A stretch of DNA of 64,000 bases from Eretmocerus hayati. Lineage: Eukaryota; Arthropoda; Insecta; Hymenoptera; Aphelinidae. The notes below the pieces were generated by a model. That model was not told the origin of the DNA, searched no databases, and saw only the letters and a list, made by a program, of their open reading frames with translations. The position numbers and the translations under genes are program-made. The DNA is taken from positions 20,994,905 through 21,058,904 of the forward strand of contig CM056743.1 in the NCBI GenBank assembly GCA_029851415.1. Direction: 5' to 3'. Shown in pieces: positions 10,560 through 21,466 of this stretch. Each line of letters starts with the position of its first letter. The stretch's first letter is position 1.

Positions 10560-11290
10560 ACTCAAATCAATGTCATGTAGATTTGCCAAATCATCATTGC
10601 TCAGATGCTTACAAATCAAAGTGACTAGCTCTGATAGAATCCCCATCAACTCGAAGAAGATTTACGACGTTTTTGTTCCGAAAATTGACAAGTATTTCAC
10701 AATCTTGTCATCGCAGTCTTTTCAACTCCCGGTTTCACAATCGGAGTACTGTGGATCTAATTTGAGCTTTTTCCCTTTGGCCATTTTCGATCGTCTACAA
10801 CCTATAAACCTCACCCCACATCCTATTTCTGGTTACCATAATGTAACCTCCCATACTATGCACTTTTTTAATAAAATCAGTTGCGTTTACGGAAACGCAT
10901 TCAGGAATTATCAAACTTTCTCTAGTCTCATATTAAACTTTCAAAGGAATTCCGACGGGAATGGATTCCCTTCCTATGGCTTCCTGGCGGGAAATCGCAT
11001 CCTCTAATGCTACTCTGCGTCTCAATGGGGTATGGATCCGCGTCACGTCTATCCTTCTTGATCGTCGGATTCCGCTCCTCAAGGGCTTCAGAGAGTCATT
11101 GGGATACTGCGGATTCTCAAATTCCCATTGGGAATTAGGGAAGCTTCTCCAGTTACTTGATAACAGTAGTCTGCTATCAAGCAGATCAACTTTGGCAAGA
11201 TCACTAGACTGCGAATACCTTCGTTAGTTTTACAATGGCACCCACTGAAGTCTTGCCTCAATAAAGTTGAACAGTGCGTAGCGTCAACAC
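10560..11290 (-). pseudogene. Degenerate copy of the WGxLYR-module gene
   Basis: The minus strand around 10,865-10,760 reads M-G-G-Y, V-T-R-N-R-M-W-G-E-V-Y-R and then a stop, followed by N-G-Q-R-E-K-A and I-R-S-T-V-L. This is clearly the same module as at 8226-8564, with at least two in-frame stops. The segment 10,960-11,290 continues with DNA duplicated from 6,430-6,640. Confidence 0.55.
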
Positions 11291-11394
11291 GAAGTACTCC
11301 ATCATCTACATTCGAGCTAGTTCGATCGAATCGGCTCCCTTTCCAAACACGCCGTCAAATTATTGTGTCGAACCTTCCGGCAATAGACATGAAA

Positions 11395-11690
11395 AAACAA
11401 TTTCTGCACCTGGTGTACTGTGGACTACGTTACTGATTCATATAAGATTTTGTTCGATTTCATTTCGTCCTCCATTAATCCAGAGTTTTCAAAGCTTCAG
11501 GAAAGTGAACAAGGAGCGGAAATCAAATAGTTAATTAATGGATTCTCAAGGTAGTAAAGCCAAATGCTCACATCTTGAACTGATTTCACAGGAATCTGTA
11601 TGGTCACACACGGATTTCCCAGCCAATTCCAGTGCCGACTGCAACTACTTGTATTCTTGTAGGATAGTCTAAACAATATTCAGAATTTCA
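11395..11690 (-). pseudogene. Broken copy of the 7.55-7.80 kb exon fragment
   Basis: The same order of blocks as 7490-7800 (CTGCACCTGGTGTACTGTG, CATTTCGTCCTCCATTA, ATGCTCACATCTTGAACTG) with small deletions that destroy the frame. Confidence 0.5.
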
Positions 11691-11722
11691 GGATCAGAGG
11701 TGCGCCAAAAGACAGAGACAGA

Positions 11723-11724
<2 letters not shown>

Positions 11725-11787
<63 letters not shown>
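11725..11787. repeat. (GT)n microsatellite
   Basis: Pure GT tract, followed directly by the last copy of the dispersed repeat that elsewhere follows GA tracts. Confidence 0.95.
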
Positions 11788-11788
<1 letters not shown>

Positions 11789-11964
11789 CTAGGTAGCGTC
11801 GGACCATCCTAGATGGTCATAGTTGCTACCACAGTCAAGATCCACCGGGTGAACCAATCGAATCCATGACTTTTGCATCACGCTCGTCGAAGAGAGGGAG
11901 ATTTTTTCACAATAGTTTATATAAAAAACTCATCAGTATCTATGTGACAAATTCAACGCGGTAA

Positions 11965-12209
11965 TTAAGTAAAATTGGTTTCTGCTTTTATAAAATTCTC
12001 CAGATCTTGGTTATCGAGATCTTGTGAGATTTTCTCAACACAATACCGAGGTGAAACAGCGGCAATTGAAGTGTGTAACTTCTCTCGAAACTCGTTTATC
12101 AAAGGCCATCTCATCTGTCCATTCTGCAACTGCAACTTTAGCTTGAGACCGTAGATGGGATACTCGTCTTGAAAATCGTCGGAGTAAACAAGGCCAATCG
12201 CTGGAGAGA

Positions 12210-12256
<47 letters not shown>

Positions 12257-12309
12257 CTAAATTTATCAGCCCGGAGACAGTGAGTCCCATGGGGCAAAAC
12301 AAAAAACAA
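11965..12309 (-). CDS. Possible exon: unassigned ORF with a (TTGA)n-encoded S-I-N-Q run
   Basis: The 114-codon frame starts with ~18 residues, then repeated S-I-N-Q encoded by the TTGA microsatellite. It then runs into a protein-like stretch: A-I-G-L-V-Y-S-D-D-F-Q-D-E-Y-P-I-Y-G-L, L-K-L-Q-L-Q-N-G-Q-M-R-W-P-L-I-N and N-Q-D-L-E-N-F-I-K-A-E. The part after the microsatellite (about 11,965-12,205) has the composition of real coding sequence, but I do not recognise it. The true start or splice site is unclear because the microsatellite lies at the left boundary. Confidence 0.35.
12209..12256. repeat. (TTGA)n microsatellite
   Basis: About eleven tandem ATTG/TTGA tetranucleotides. Confidence 0.95.
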
Positions 12310-13080
12310 TGAATACTTGAATTTTTTAAAATAGGCAGATATATGCTCAGTGATATCAAATCGTTTCAGCTCCTCCAGATCTGCGTGTCATCAGCATGTA
12401 CCGACTGAAATTGAGTTGCTTGGGGAGGTCATTGGCGCTACTTCTTCACGTAGCTCTCGCGGGAGATGTTTAGTTGTATATTCCTATCCTTGCCTGTAGT
12501 CTGTCAAAGTTCCAAACATTTCAATGATGCGCGGACAGGACACTTTCTCATTCAATTCAACGTATTACATGGTGACTTTCCGAAGTAAATTACTCTCCAT
12601 TAGCTTGGCATTCGAGCTCTATACACAGTTTACGAAAGAGGTCACATTTGTTGGAATTATATGATCAACTAACCAAACTAAGACTTCTGTCTTCCTGATA
12701 TTCTCATAGAAACAATATTACTCGTGGACATGATTCGAATTGTTCTCCACAGATTAGAGTTCAATTTTTGAAAATTCATTGATAACTAATGCCTTATCCG
12801 AGAGAAATAATGAGAGGCAATCTCAAATCAGCGCTTAGGAACCAGTAGTTCATCTTCTAGCTCACGGGCAACTCGTCTTTGAAACGTTCCCCTCCCCCGC
12901 TCCCTTGCGCAATCCACCATCACTGTTCATCCATCAGGAAGCAGTATGTAACTACCTGCTCGAGACTGATCCCACAAGAATGGTGAAAATTTGTTGTTAC
13001 ATGAAGCTCAGCCACCCCGTTCATTCACTATCGTTTATATATACATCAACAAAATATGGGACTGGTGTAATCTTATCAGA
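12310..13080. other. No recognisable feature
   Basis: Mixed-composition DNA without a convincing frame, RNA gene or repeat. The short frame at 12,905-13,150 on the plus strand overlaps the next foldback element and is not supported. Confidence 0.35.
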
Positions 13081-13440
13081 GGCGATGCGGTCACCATGCA
13101 AGCTGAAAATCATTCCCATCTTTCTCCGATTCTGTTGCGATTTCGGCTAACCGACTAGCGCACAAATATTTTTTATCATCTAACTTAGATTTGTCCGCTC
13201 TTCGTCAAGCCCAAATTGCAAGGAAATCGGAGAAAGTTGGGAATGAAAATGTGCGTATATTGTAGGTTAGGAGGTTCCCACTTTTCTCCGATTTCCTTAT
13301 AATTTGGGCTAAGCGCGGAAGAATACAAGTTGGACAATAACAAGTATTCGAAAACTCGTCTCACACTTTAAATCATCAAACTTTTCATGTGAGGTGTATT
13401 TTCAAGGTCCATGGTCGCGGTGCACGGTGACCGCATCGCC
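13081..13440. mobile_element. Foldback (MITE-like) element
   Basis: The ends form a perfect 15-bp inverted repeat (GGCGATGCGGTCACC at 13,081-13,095, complement at 13,426-13,440). Inside, imperfect inverted blocks follow, such as TTTCTCCGAT near 13,119 against ATCGGAGAAA near 13,227. No coding capacity and no clear target duplication. Confidence 0.6.
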
Positions 13441-13545
13441 TTAAGAATAATATCAGGCTCGTGCGGCATACTCGTGGCCGCAATGGGTTGCTTTCGTCCC
13501 GAGGTGCGTGTAGTTCTTCTCAGAACACTTTTATCGAAATTCTAT

Positions 13546-13719
13546 GGTTTCCGACACGATTTCGGGGCAAAATCCCGCACCGCCGTACAGGTTAGAAAAC
13601 GCCGGAGCATGCATTGTAGTGGACCGACGGCGCAGCCCGAGGTCTGATGCACATGCTTAGTCGTTTTCTGCCCTGGGCGGTAATGCGGGATTTTCCGCCC
13701 CGGCATCGGGACGGAAACC
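13546..13719. mobile_element. GC-rich foldback element
   Basis: GGTTTCCG at 13,546 and CGGAAACC ending at 13,719 bound imperfect inverted arms of about 70 bp that share a CCGGGGC/CGGGGCA-AAAATCCCGCA core and a GAAAACG block. The centre is CpG-rich. It lies about 100 bases from the previous foldback but shares no obvious sequence with it. Confidence 0.55.
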
Positions 13720-15206
13720 ACAGGCTTCCGATGCAAGTGTACTGGAAAGGTTTTATCCGGAAACTATCAAATACGAGGATTATAACCTGGATCTGTGATA
13801 TTGGATAATATGTTGCACTTATGACATACCGTCTCGGTACGAAATGAAAATCAGTCGATCCATGTGTTTCATTGCTCGTTCAATAAATTATCACATCTTT
13901 ACTACCTTTCATAACGCAATCTAGTTGTAGGCAATCAATAATCGAATATTTTTTTTTAAATCTTGTGTCCGTCAATGTTGCATTCCTGCATGTCATTTTC
14001 ATCAATCAAAGGATGTCGTAATTCCACCATTTCGTACAGACAACGGTTGGTCAATCTTTAATAATCCCACGATAGTTGTCCTGATCGCTAAGAAAGCCTA
14101 CTCTGCTTTTCATGACATTAAAATATCAACAAGTTGACTCAGGAGTATCGGAGATTTGCGGAAACCTGATTTGCTTTTATTGACAGCAATATATACTTCT
14201 CCGGCGATTCTTGTAAGAAGTTGAATATTATAAATTCAATCATGAGAATGAAAAGATGCTATAATAAGGAAACCATGGAAATGTGTAACTGAATGATCGG
14301 ATGAGCCAAAAAGATGATGAGTTCTTGACCAACTGAATAGAATGTGTGAGTAGATAATCCATGTCCACTCTCTAGTATACTAATTCTCAGCTTAAGGTTT
14401 ATTCATTCTCTCATTTTTGTATTTCAATCCAGTTCTGTGCACAGGTTAAGTATCTACAGCAAATTACTATGTAATGATTGTATAAACCGTATAATAAAGG
14501 ATTTGAATTTGGATCTGAATTTGAATATCATGTAGAAATGGATTTGAGATTTGTGCATAACGGTGGTACAACATTTATTTGATTGTAATAAAACTGTAGG
14601 TTCTGTTATCATGTATATTTCACATTTTTGAACATCTGATAAAGATTGTGAAATAGCTATTGAGATATATTTGCTCCAATATCTTGAATGAACAACCTTT
14701 GACTCGCGAGTTGAATCATACTATGAAGTTTGGCCGGGAAAACAGCAAGGGGCGTAGAACTTGAATTCGTGAGTAATTTCTCGATTAAACTTGTCTGGTC
14801 GATAATAGTAGATTATTTTCTCAAGTTTCGTGAATCCGCCTTAACGCAACGAGGTACATACATTTTCATAGCTACAAAGACATAATCGAGCTGTTGCGAG
14901 AACCTACACGTCAACCACTCTGCCGCAACGGCTACATTATATCTTTGTAGCTATACATCAGGGTGACAGTTATTTTCTAAGTTTCGATTTTTCTAGGTGC
15001 CTACGCTCAAATCTTTCTTATTTGGTTAGTACATGAAGAAAAAACACCTCCGGAGTGGTTTGGAGGTGCCCTTATAATGCCCAACGAACGCCATTTTTAA
15101 CATTGGAAAGCCCATACTGTAGAAATCGCGCTGGAGATAGAGCAAATGGAGACCATAAAAACGTGGTAATATGAAAGTCCTTACGAGCTTGATATTTGAG
15201 GCTCGG
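13720..15206. other. AT-rich spacer without a gene
   Basis: No frame above background. A small inverted pair (TAGCTACAAAGA at about 14,870 and TCTTTGTAGCTA at about 14,943) brackets about 70 bases and may be another small foldback. Otherwise nothing is recognisable. Confidence 0.35.
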
Positions 15207-15345
15207 ATTCATAGTCGTTAATCCGAGATCAGGATCGGCGGATTGGAAGCGCTACGATCGCTGTGCCCAGGAGTAAAATGCGTCGCCATGGCGATCGCAG
15301 CGCCCTAAATCCCCTGACTCTAATCTCGTACCAACGACTATGAAT
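15207..15345. mobile_element. Small inverted-repeat element
   Basis: ATTCATAGTCGTT near 15,208 pairs with AACGACTATGAAT at 15,333-15,345. Internal inverted blocks include CGATCGC and CGAGAT/ATCTCG. About 140 bp and non-coding. Confidence 0.5.
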
Positions 15346-15360
15346 TCCATCCTGAGAGTG

Positions 15361-17131
15361 CTACCTTTGAAAAAGGGATGGTGGCGCCTCTAGCGGTTAA
15401 ATGGGTATATTGCCGATAACAATTTTTGATAACAAGAGGGAGGAAACCAATAGTACCGCGCCCTGCCGATTATTTTTCTACAAATTTAAAAAAAGTTTCA
15501 TCGAGATCGGTGCAAAATTTTTGAGCTTAATTTTGCACCGATCTCGATGAAACTGTTTTTTTAAATTCCCAGAAAATTAGTCCGCAGCGAGAGGTGCTAT
15601 TGGTTTTTTGCTTTCTCTAAAGAGAAAGCTTTGTTCTTGGTTCAGCAAATTCTTGATCAATTTTTCCATTCAATCCAATATTTTCTTCAACAGAATCCCT
15701 CTTATAAGAAAAATGCCTCAACCAATTTGTTCCTCTCACCAGAATCTATCGATTGTAGGTCACACTTTTCTTCCCAAAGATATTTGAAGGAGTAATCTTC
15801 CCGTACTTTTTTGTGTGTGTGTATGTGTGTATGTGTGTTGTTTTCTTCCCGACACGCTTTCTCTTGTACGGTTCACCTAATCTAATTTCGTCTTCGACAA
15901 GTTGGAGAGAATGATTCGGAGATGAGGCCAGTGATTAGTCAGCTCTCTTCTCCCGGTCGAATTTAATTTAGAGGCGTTTTGAGATCAAATCGCTAAAATT
16001 GTGTACCTTGATAGTAAAATATTTTCCTCCTCCGTTGTTTCACTGTAATTTTGGTTATCTAAGCTATGAATTCATCGGCTTAATCTATCGATTGGTTAAT
16101 ACCAAAATATCATTTAATCTTCATATACTCGAATTTTCAGGGAATAATCAGAATTTTCACCAAAAACTCCATTTTAAATATATTCAAACTAATTCTATGA
16201 AGATTCCGTTTTAACCAAATTCGAGATATCCCTGGAATAACCCTACTTTAGAAAGCTTGAATCGCCCTAACAAGCTTTCTCAAAAAAATAACTCAGTATG
16301 AGCACAAATTTTTTTTTCAATATTGGGAGTAAGCCTCTGTGTTATTTGAGATGGCACAGAAATCCAACATGGCCGAATCTCAAAACATTTCCATAAGAAA
16401 TACACGGGGCCGAGATGGCGGCGTTCCAAAACAGGTTTACTCCCATCTCATATTTTCGTCATATCTCTTTCTCAGACTAAGTTGATACTTTTTCCACATT
16501 TTTAATCTCTTGGTTGATACCAAAATTTCCTAAATTCCTTTTAATACGATTAAAACTCAATTTATCCTCCAAAAATTGAAAATCTCACAAAATACGCTGC
16601 TGAAAAAGATTAGCAGAAAGCTTTCTCTTAGCGAGATGTGCGATAATTTGGCAAGAATGTACTTTTTCAAGTGATAATTTTTCATTCACTCTTCTATACA
16701 CCTTCTTGAAGCAACTTTGAATTCGAGTGGATGAAATTCGGTTTCAACCAATTGATGTGGAGTGATGAGTGAGTATTTCTCTAGTTAATTAAAAGGTGCA
16801 TAGATTAATTGTGGGAGGAGATATGAGAATAGAAGGGAACTAAGATGAGATTTTGTTGAGATACTTTTACGAGATTAACTCTCAGGAGCATTCAGATGAT
16901 CTAGAGGAGGGGTTTTTGGGCAAGATATATCGTTTGGTTGAAGCGGAATTCTAATACAGTCACTGTAACAATGATCAAGATGGAGTTTTTTATAAAATCG
17001 TTGATTTTCTGAGGATAAGTGGAAGTTGAATGAAATTTAAAAAATTCAGTTCATTGGAATTTTTAGAAGTCAGTCTGAGAAAGAGATATGACGAAAATAT
17101 GAAAATTGAAAAAAATATTTGTGCTTATACT

Positions 17132-17165
<34 letters not shown>

Positions 17166-18633
17166 AGAAAGCTTGTTAGGGCGATTCAAGCTCACTAAAG
17201 TAGGGTTATTTCAGGGATATCTCGAATTTGGTTGTAACGGAATTTTTATAGAATTAGTTTGAATATATTTAAAATGGAGTTTTTGGTGAAATTTCTGATT
17301 ATTCCCTGAAAATTCAAGTATATGAAGATTAAATGAAATTTTGGTATTAACCAATCGATAGATCAAGCCGATGAATTCATAGCTTAGATAACCAAAATTG
17401 CAGTGAAACGACGGAGGAGGAAAATATTTTACTATTAAGGTACACAATTTTAGCGATTTGATCTCAAAACGCCTCTAAATTAAATTCGACCGGGACAAGA
17501 GAGCTGACTAATCACTGGCCTTATCTCCGAATTATTCTCTACAACTTGTAGAAGACGAAATTTTGATTAGGTGAACCGTACAAGAGAAAGCGTGTCGGGG
17601 AAAAAACAACACACATACACACACACAAAAAGGTACGGAAAGATTACTCCTTCAAATATCTTTAAGGCCTCTGGGAAGAAAAGTGTGACCTACAATCGAT
17701 AGATTTTGGTGAGAGGAACAAACTGGTTGAGGCATTTTTTCGATAAGAGGGATTTTGTTGTAGAAAATATTGGTTTGAATGGAAAAATTGATCAAAAATT
17801 CGCTGAACCAGAAACAAAGCTTTCTCTTTAGAGAAAACAAAACTACATTTTGATCTTCTTCACATCAACTTTATTAGAATTTCCCCTCGACCGAACGGTA
17901 TTCGGTATATCTTGTCCAAAAAACCCTACTTTAGATCATCTGAATTCCCCTAACAGCAAATCGCTTCAATATAACTCAACAAAATTGTATCTATCTAAGT
18001 TTCATTCTAGGCTCATATCTCCTTCTACAACTAATATATACACTCGTTAATGAACAACATAAATACTTTTTCATTGGTTGATACCGAAATTTTCTCAATT
18101 TTTTTGAATATCATTCAAATTCCACTTATCCTCAAAAAATCAACGATTTTATAAAAAACTCCATTTTGATCATCGTTACAGCAACTGTATTAGAATTCCG
18201 CTTCAACCAAACGATGTATCTTGCCCAAAAACCCCTTCTCTAGATCATCTGGATTCCCCTGAGAGTCAATCTCGTAAAAGTAACTCAACAAAATCTCATC
18301 TTAATTTCCTCCTATCCTCATATCTCCTCCCACAATTAATCTATCCGCCTTTTAAGTAACTAGAGATATACTTACTCATCACTCCACATCAATTGGTTGA
18401 AACCGAATTTCATCCACTCGGATTCAAAGTTGCTTCAAGAAGATGTATAGAAGAGTGAATGAAAAATTATCATCTGAAAAAGTACATTTTTGCTAAATCA
18501 TCGCACATCTCGCTAAGAGAGAGCTTTCTGCTAATCTCTTTTAGCAGCGTATTTCCTTTTTGTTTTTGAAAATTGTTATCGGCAATACACCAATTCGACC
18601 GCTAGAGGCGCCACCATCGCTTTCCGAAAGGTA
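15361..18633. mobile_element. Composite foldback element with ~75-bp terminal inverted repeats
   Basis: CTACCTTT followed by GATGGTGGCGCCTCTAGCGG at 15,361-15,436 is matched in inverse at about 18,559-18,633. Inside, block A (about 15,625-16,310) is inverted as A' (about 17,125-17,842), and block B (about 16,593-17,045) is inverted as B' (about 18,100-18,553). The order is therefore T-A-B-A'-B'-T' rather than a simple palindrome. A 30-base T run lies at 17,135-17,164. Open frames in A and A' (15,999-16,214 and 17,211-17,447) are mirror copies of non-coding DNA. No transposase is seen, so the element is non-autonomous or a rearranged relic. Confidence 0.65.
15483..15567. repeat. Strong hairpin
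   Basis: AGTTTCATCGAGATCGGTGC at about 15,494 is followed about 20 bases later by its exact complement, with matching A-rich/T-rich flanks. The stem is close to 36 bp with a short loop. Confidence 0.8.
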
Positions 18634-18879
18634 GAGAGCACGCTCAACTCAAGCCTTGAGGTATCCATTGGCACGATCCAAAGATGAGCTCGAATAAACG
18701 ATAGAGTCACAGTCTTTGATTCTAAAATTTCCATCGAGCTATGAATTCAATTTATATCATGAACCTTCTTCCCAGAAAAGTTGTCAGCCCGTTTTTTCAA
18801 GAAGTACGACTGGCTTGATTATTTGCATCTAAATTCTACGTTGGACCGCCTCAAAGCTCGAAAATATCGAATAAGGTAA

Positions 18880-19295
18880 GTGTACCCAACTTGCCTCTGG
18901 ACCCAACTTGCCCCCATATGCCGATCTCAGAAATGGGAACTCGTGGACCTTCCCGCATATTCTTTTACGTTTGTTATGTTGAAATATGAGAAAGCACGTA
19001 GTTTGCATCGACCCTGGATCATTTCTACGTTTCCCAGAAAATATAAAGTGATTTTTCCATTTTTCGTGTTTGCACGGCTAAGAAATCACCGAGGAAATTT
19101 CGTTCACTAAAACCGGTGCCAATTTATTTTCATTCAACTAATCTCCACGTACTTTAGCGCATTCGATTCCTTGTCTCAAGACCTTCAAAATCCGCTTTTC
19201 AGAGTTGCAAAATTCTGATTTGAAGCGATTTTATGTACAAAACACGGAGATGGTTTGAGAATCTAGAAGGCCGACATCGAATTGTACCCAACATG
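18880..19295. repeat. Second copy of the 2.0-kb dispersed repeat
   Basis: GTGTACCCAACTTGCC at about 18,882 and the block 19,155-19,300 match the family at 2000-2690. The spacing between blocks differs, so both are decayed. Confidence 0.45.
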
Positions 19296-19823
19296 CCATC
19301 CGACCACTTTGCTCTGTTAAGTTGAATCGCGTTCCAAAATTGACTATTTCAGAGCCGAGAGACAGATCTTCATCTTCAATCTCCGCCCAACTCTCTGAAA
19401 AACGACATCAAATATGATATGTCTATACTGAAGGGATATGTGTCTATGATTCATATGAAGATTTGTCACAAACCTGTGGAAGTTAAGTATCGAGATTCAG
19501 ATTGTCACTCGTGACTGCAAAGCTTACCGTTTTCCCTCGATAATAGCACACTGCTGTGAATATCGAAATCTGTTTGGATTCCCAATTATTATTATATAGT
19601 ATCAATATTATGAGTCAGCTAGGAAGACCTCAAGTTCCACAGGTTTGTGACAAATCTTCATATGAATCATAGACACATATCCCTTCAGTATAGACATACC
19701 ATATTTGATGTCGTTTTTCAGAGAGTTGGGCGGAGATTGGAGATGAAGATCTGTCTCTCGGCTCTGAAATAGTCAATTTTGGAACGCGATTCAACTTAGC
19801 AGAGCAAAGTGGTCGGATGGCAT
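19293..19823. mobile_element. Foldback element with ~190-bp arms
   Basis: Arm 19,293-19,481 and arm 19,635-19,823 are inverted copies with only a few visible differences; the outer end is ATGCCATCCGACCACTTTGC. The spacer is about 150 bp and has no gene. It inserted next to, or inside, the dispersed repeat that ends at 19,295. Confidence 0.75.
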
Positions 19824-20119
19824 CATTCTTTCTTCGATTTATGGTAGTTTTTACTGTTATGAAGTTTTTGGATGAAGAAATTCACATGGACGGAGCTGGC
19901 GCTGATTTTCAAAGTTTTTATCCGTATGGGGAGGCAGTTGTAGTTTCGTCTTTCTGGAAAATGAATATGCATCGACGAACGAAAGCGCCACTTGACATCT
20001 TTCAAACTCATCTGGTAGTGAAATTACCCAATCCTGAATACACACGAGCGAAGTATTACGTTTGCAAGCTTTGTACGTGTGAGAAAAATGATTTTTCGAC
20101 AATTCATCACCGGAAATGA
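19817..20119 (+). CDS. Unassigned ORF starting in the foldback arm
   Basis: The 100-codon frame ends with V-C-K-L-C-T-C-E-K-N-D-F-S-T-I-H-H-R-K, a cysteine/histidine-rich tail that could in principle bind metal. No domain is recognised and other frames overlap it. Its first codons lie in the repeat arm. It may be chance. Confidence 0.2.
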   Translation: MASFFLRFMVVFTVMKFLDEEIHMDGAGADFQSFYPYGEAVVVSSFWKMNMHRRTKAPLDIFQTHLVVKLPNPEYTRAKYYVCKLCTCEKNDFSTIHHRK

Positions 20120-21041
20120 TTTATACTGCCTCTGCCAGTCTTAAAGAGTAAACCAAACTAATTCTACCTCGATTGTTGTGTATTCAAGTTGTACCAAAAA
20201 AATTTTCAGCAAGATTGAGGATGATGTTTTTGAGAAATCGAATCTTTAGTGTCATTCGTAAAATATCCATTTTCAAGGAGTTGTCGGCCTATATTCGCCC
20301 TTTAATGATGGTTACCCATTCATTCCATGAAATATGATCATATGCAAAAAAGTTTCCGAGGAAATTCGAAAACCCCGCTGATTTATCGAACTTCACCGAT
20401 CCAAAAAGGTCAGAAATCGAAATTTGGCTTATGAACTAAAAATTCTCATATCTCTCATGTGGTGAGGTTTAGGTCAAAACAAAAAAATACGTATCTCGTT
20501 ATTTTGACCATAGAATCATATATTACAGAGCGGGGGAGATCCGTTTCATCAACCTTTTTGGCTGCCCGATCTTAACTGGATTGAGTCTAATCTCTTGATA
20601 ACTGATCTCAGTCAAATGGTATCGATCACTTCTTTCCATGTATGATCCTGATATTATACCACGATGAAATTATACATAGTATTCCCGACGATCACAAGTA
20701 CCAAAAACCCATCCCTCTTATTAGTGGACACCTCTCTACAACGGACTAATTTCACGCTACCGCGAGTGTTTGCAAGTTTACTGTAATTGATATCGACCGA
20801 GGAAAGCTGAGGCCGAACTTTCGCATTAGGAAGAGAGAGGATAGAAGTTTTACTATCATACACGGTATGTCATAATCAGAACAGTGTGCTCATGATGAAC
20901 GATGAAGTGAATATCTCTAGGAAACTCAGAAACATTGGCGAAACGTATACAGAAGGTACACTGTACTTTGGTGTCAGCCATCGGTGTGATCGAAAGTCCC
21001 TTGACATCGAGCATCGCACCGGGGCGATTCTCTTTTGGCAC
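20120..21041. other. Left flank of the Transib-like element; no gene recognised
   Basis: Several short overlapping frames on both strands at 20,654-21,170 have no recognisable product, and those past 21,047 run into the transposon arm. No tRNA or repeat was found. Confidence 0.35.
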
Positions 21042-21046
21042 CCCCG
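21042..21046. repeat. Target-site duplication CCCCG (left)
   Basis: CCCCG directly precedes the CACAGTG end and is repeated at 31,639-31,643. A 5-bp GC-rich duplication is characteristic of Transib transposons. Confidence 0.85.
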
Positions 21047-21076
21047 CACAGTGGGGCGAAACATGCATTTTGCGGC

Positions 21077-21085
21077 ACAAATCGT
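21077..21085 (+). promoter_or_regulatory. Possible nonamer-like site 23 bp inside the left end
   Basis: Exactly 23 bases (21,054-21,076) separate CACAGTG from ACAAATCGT, whose first five bases match the ACAAAAACC nonamer. The spacing is that of a 23-RSS. Match quality is modest (5 of 9 contiguous), so binding is only inferred. Confidence 0.4.
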
Positions 21086-21466
21086 ATCCACGCGAATTTT
21101 TGACCGATTGGATCGATCCAAAACGGATTTTCTTCGTTTTTTCATTCTCCACCTCAAGGCACTGCAACAATTTTGGAAATAATCGTTCTTGGATCTATAG
21201 AGCGTATGGGATGTTGAACTCGATCCGAGAGGAGAATACTACACATTCCTACTTACTAGGCATATGATTTTTGGCTCAAAACCATCCGAACTGACCTATA
21301 TGGTCTTCGGGATGTGTATACAACCCTTTACCACTTTCCTGGGTTATTTATTCGTCTATGATACGTTGCAAACGCCCAAAATTGGTCAGACTTGCAACTC
21401 ACTCGGGATAGATGCTTTCTCGACCTCTTTGTTGGACAATTGGTGACTTCGAGACTGCAGAACGAC

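Noticed and set aside
12138..12359. S-I-N-Q repeat protein as a real repeat domain
   Set aside because: The run is encoded by the TTGA microsatellite; only the sequence after it may be coding.
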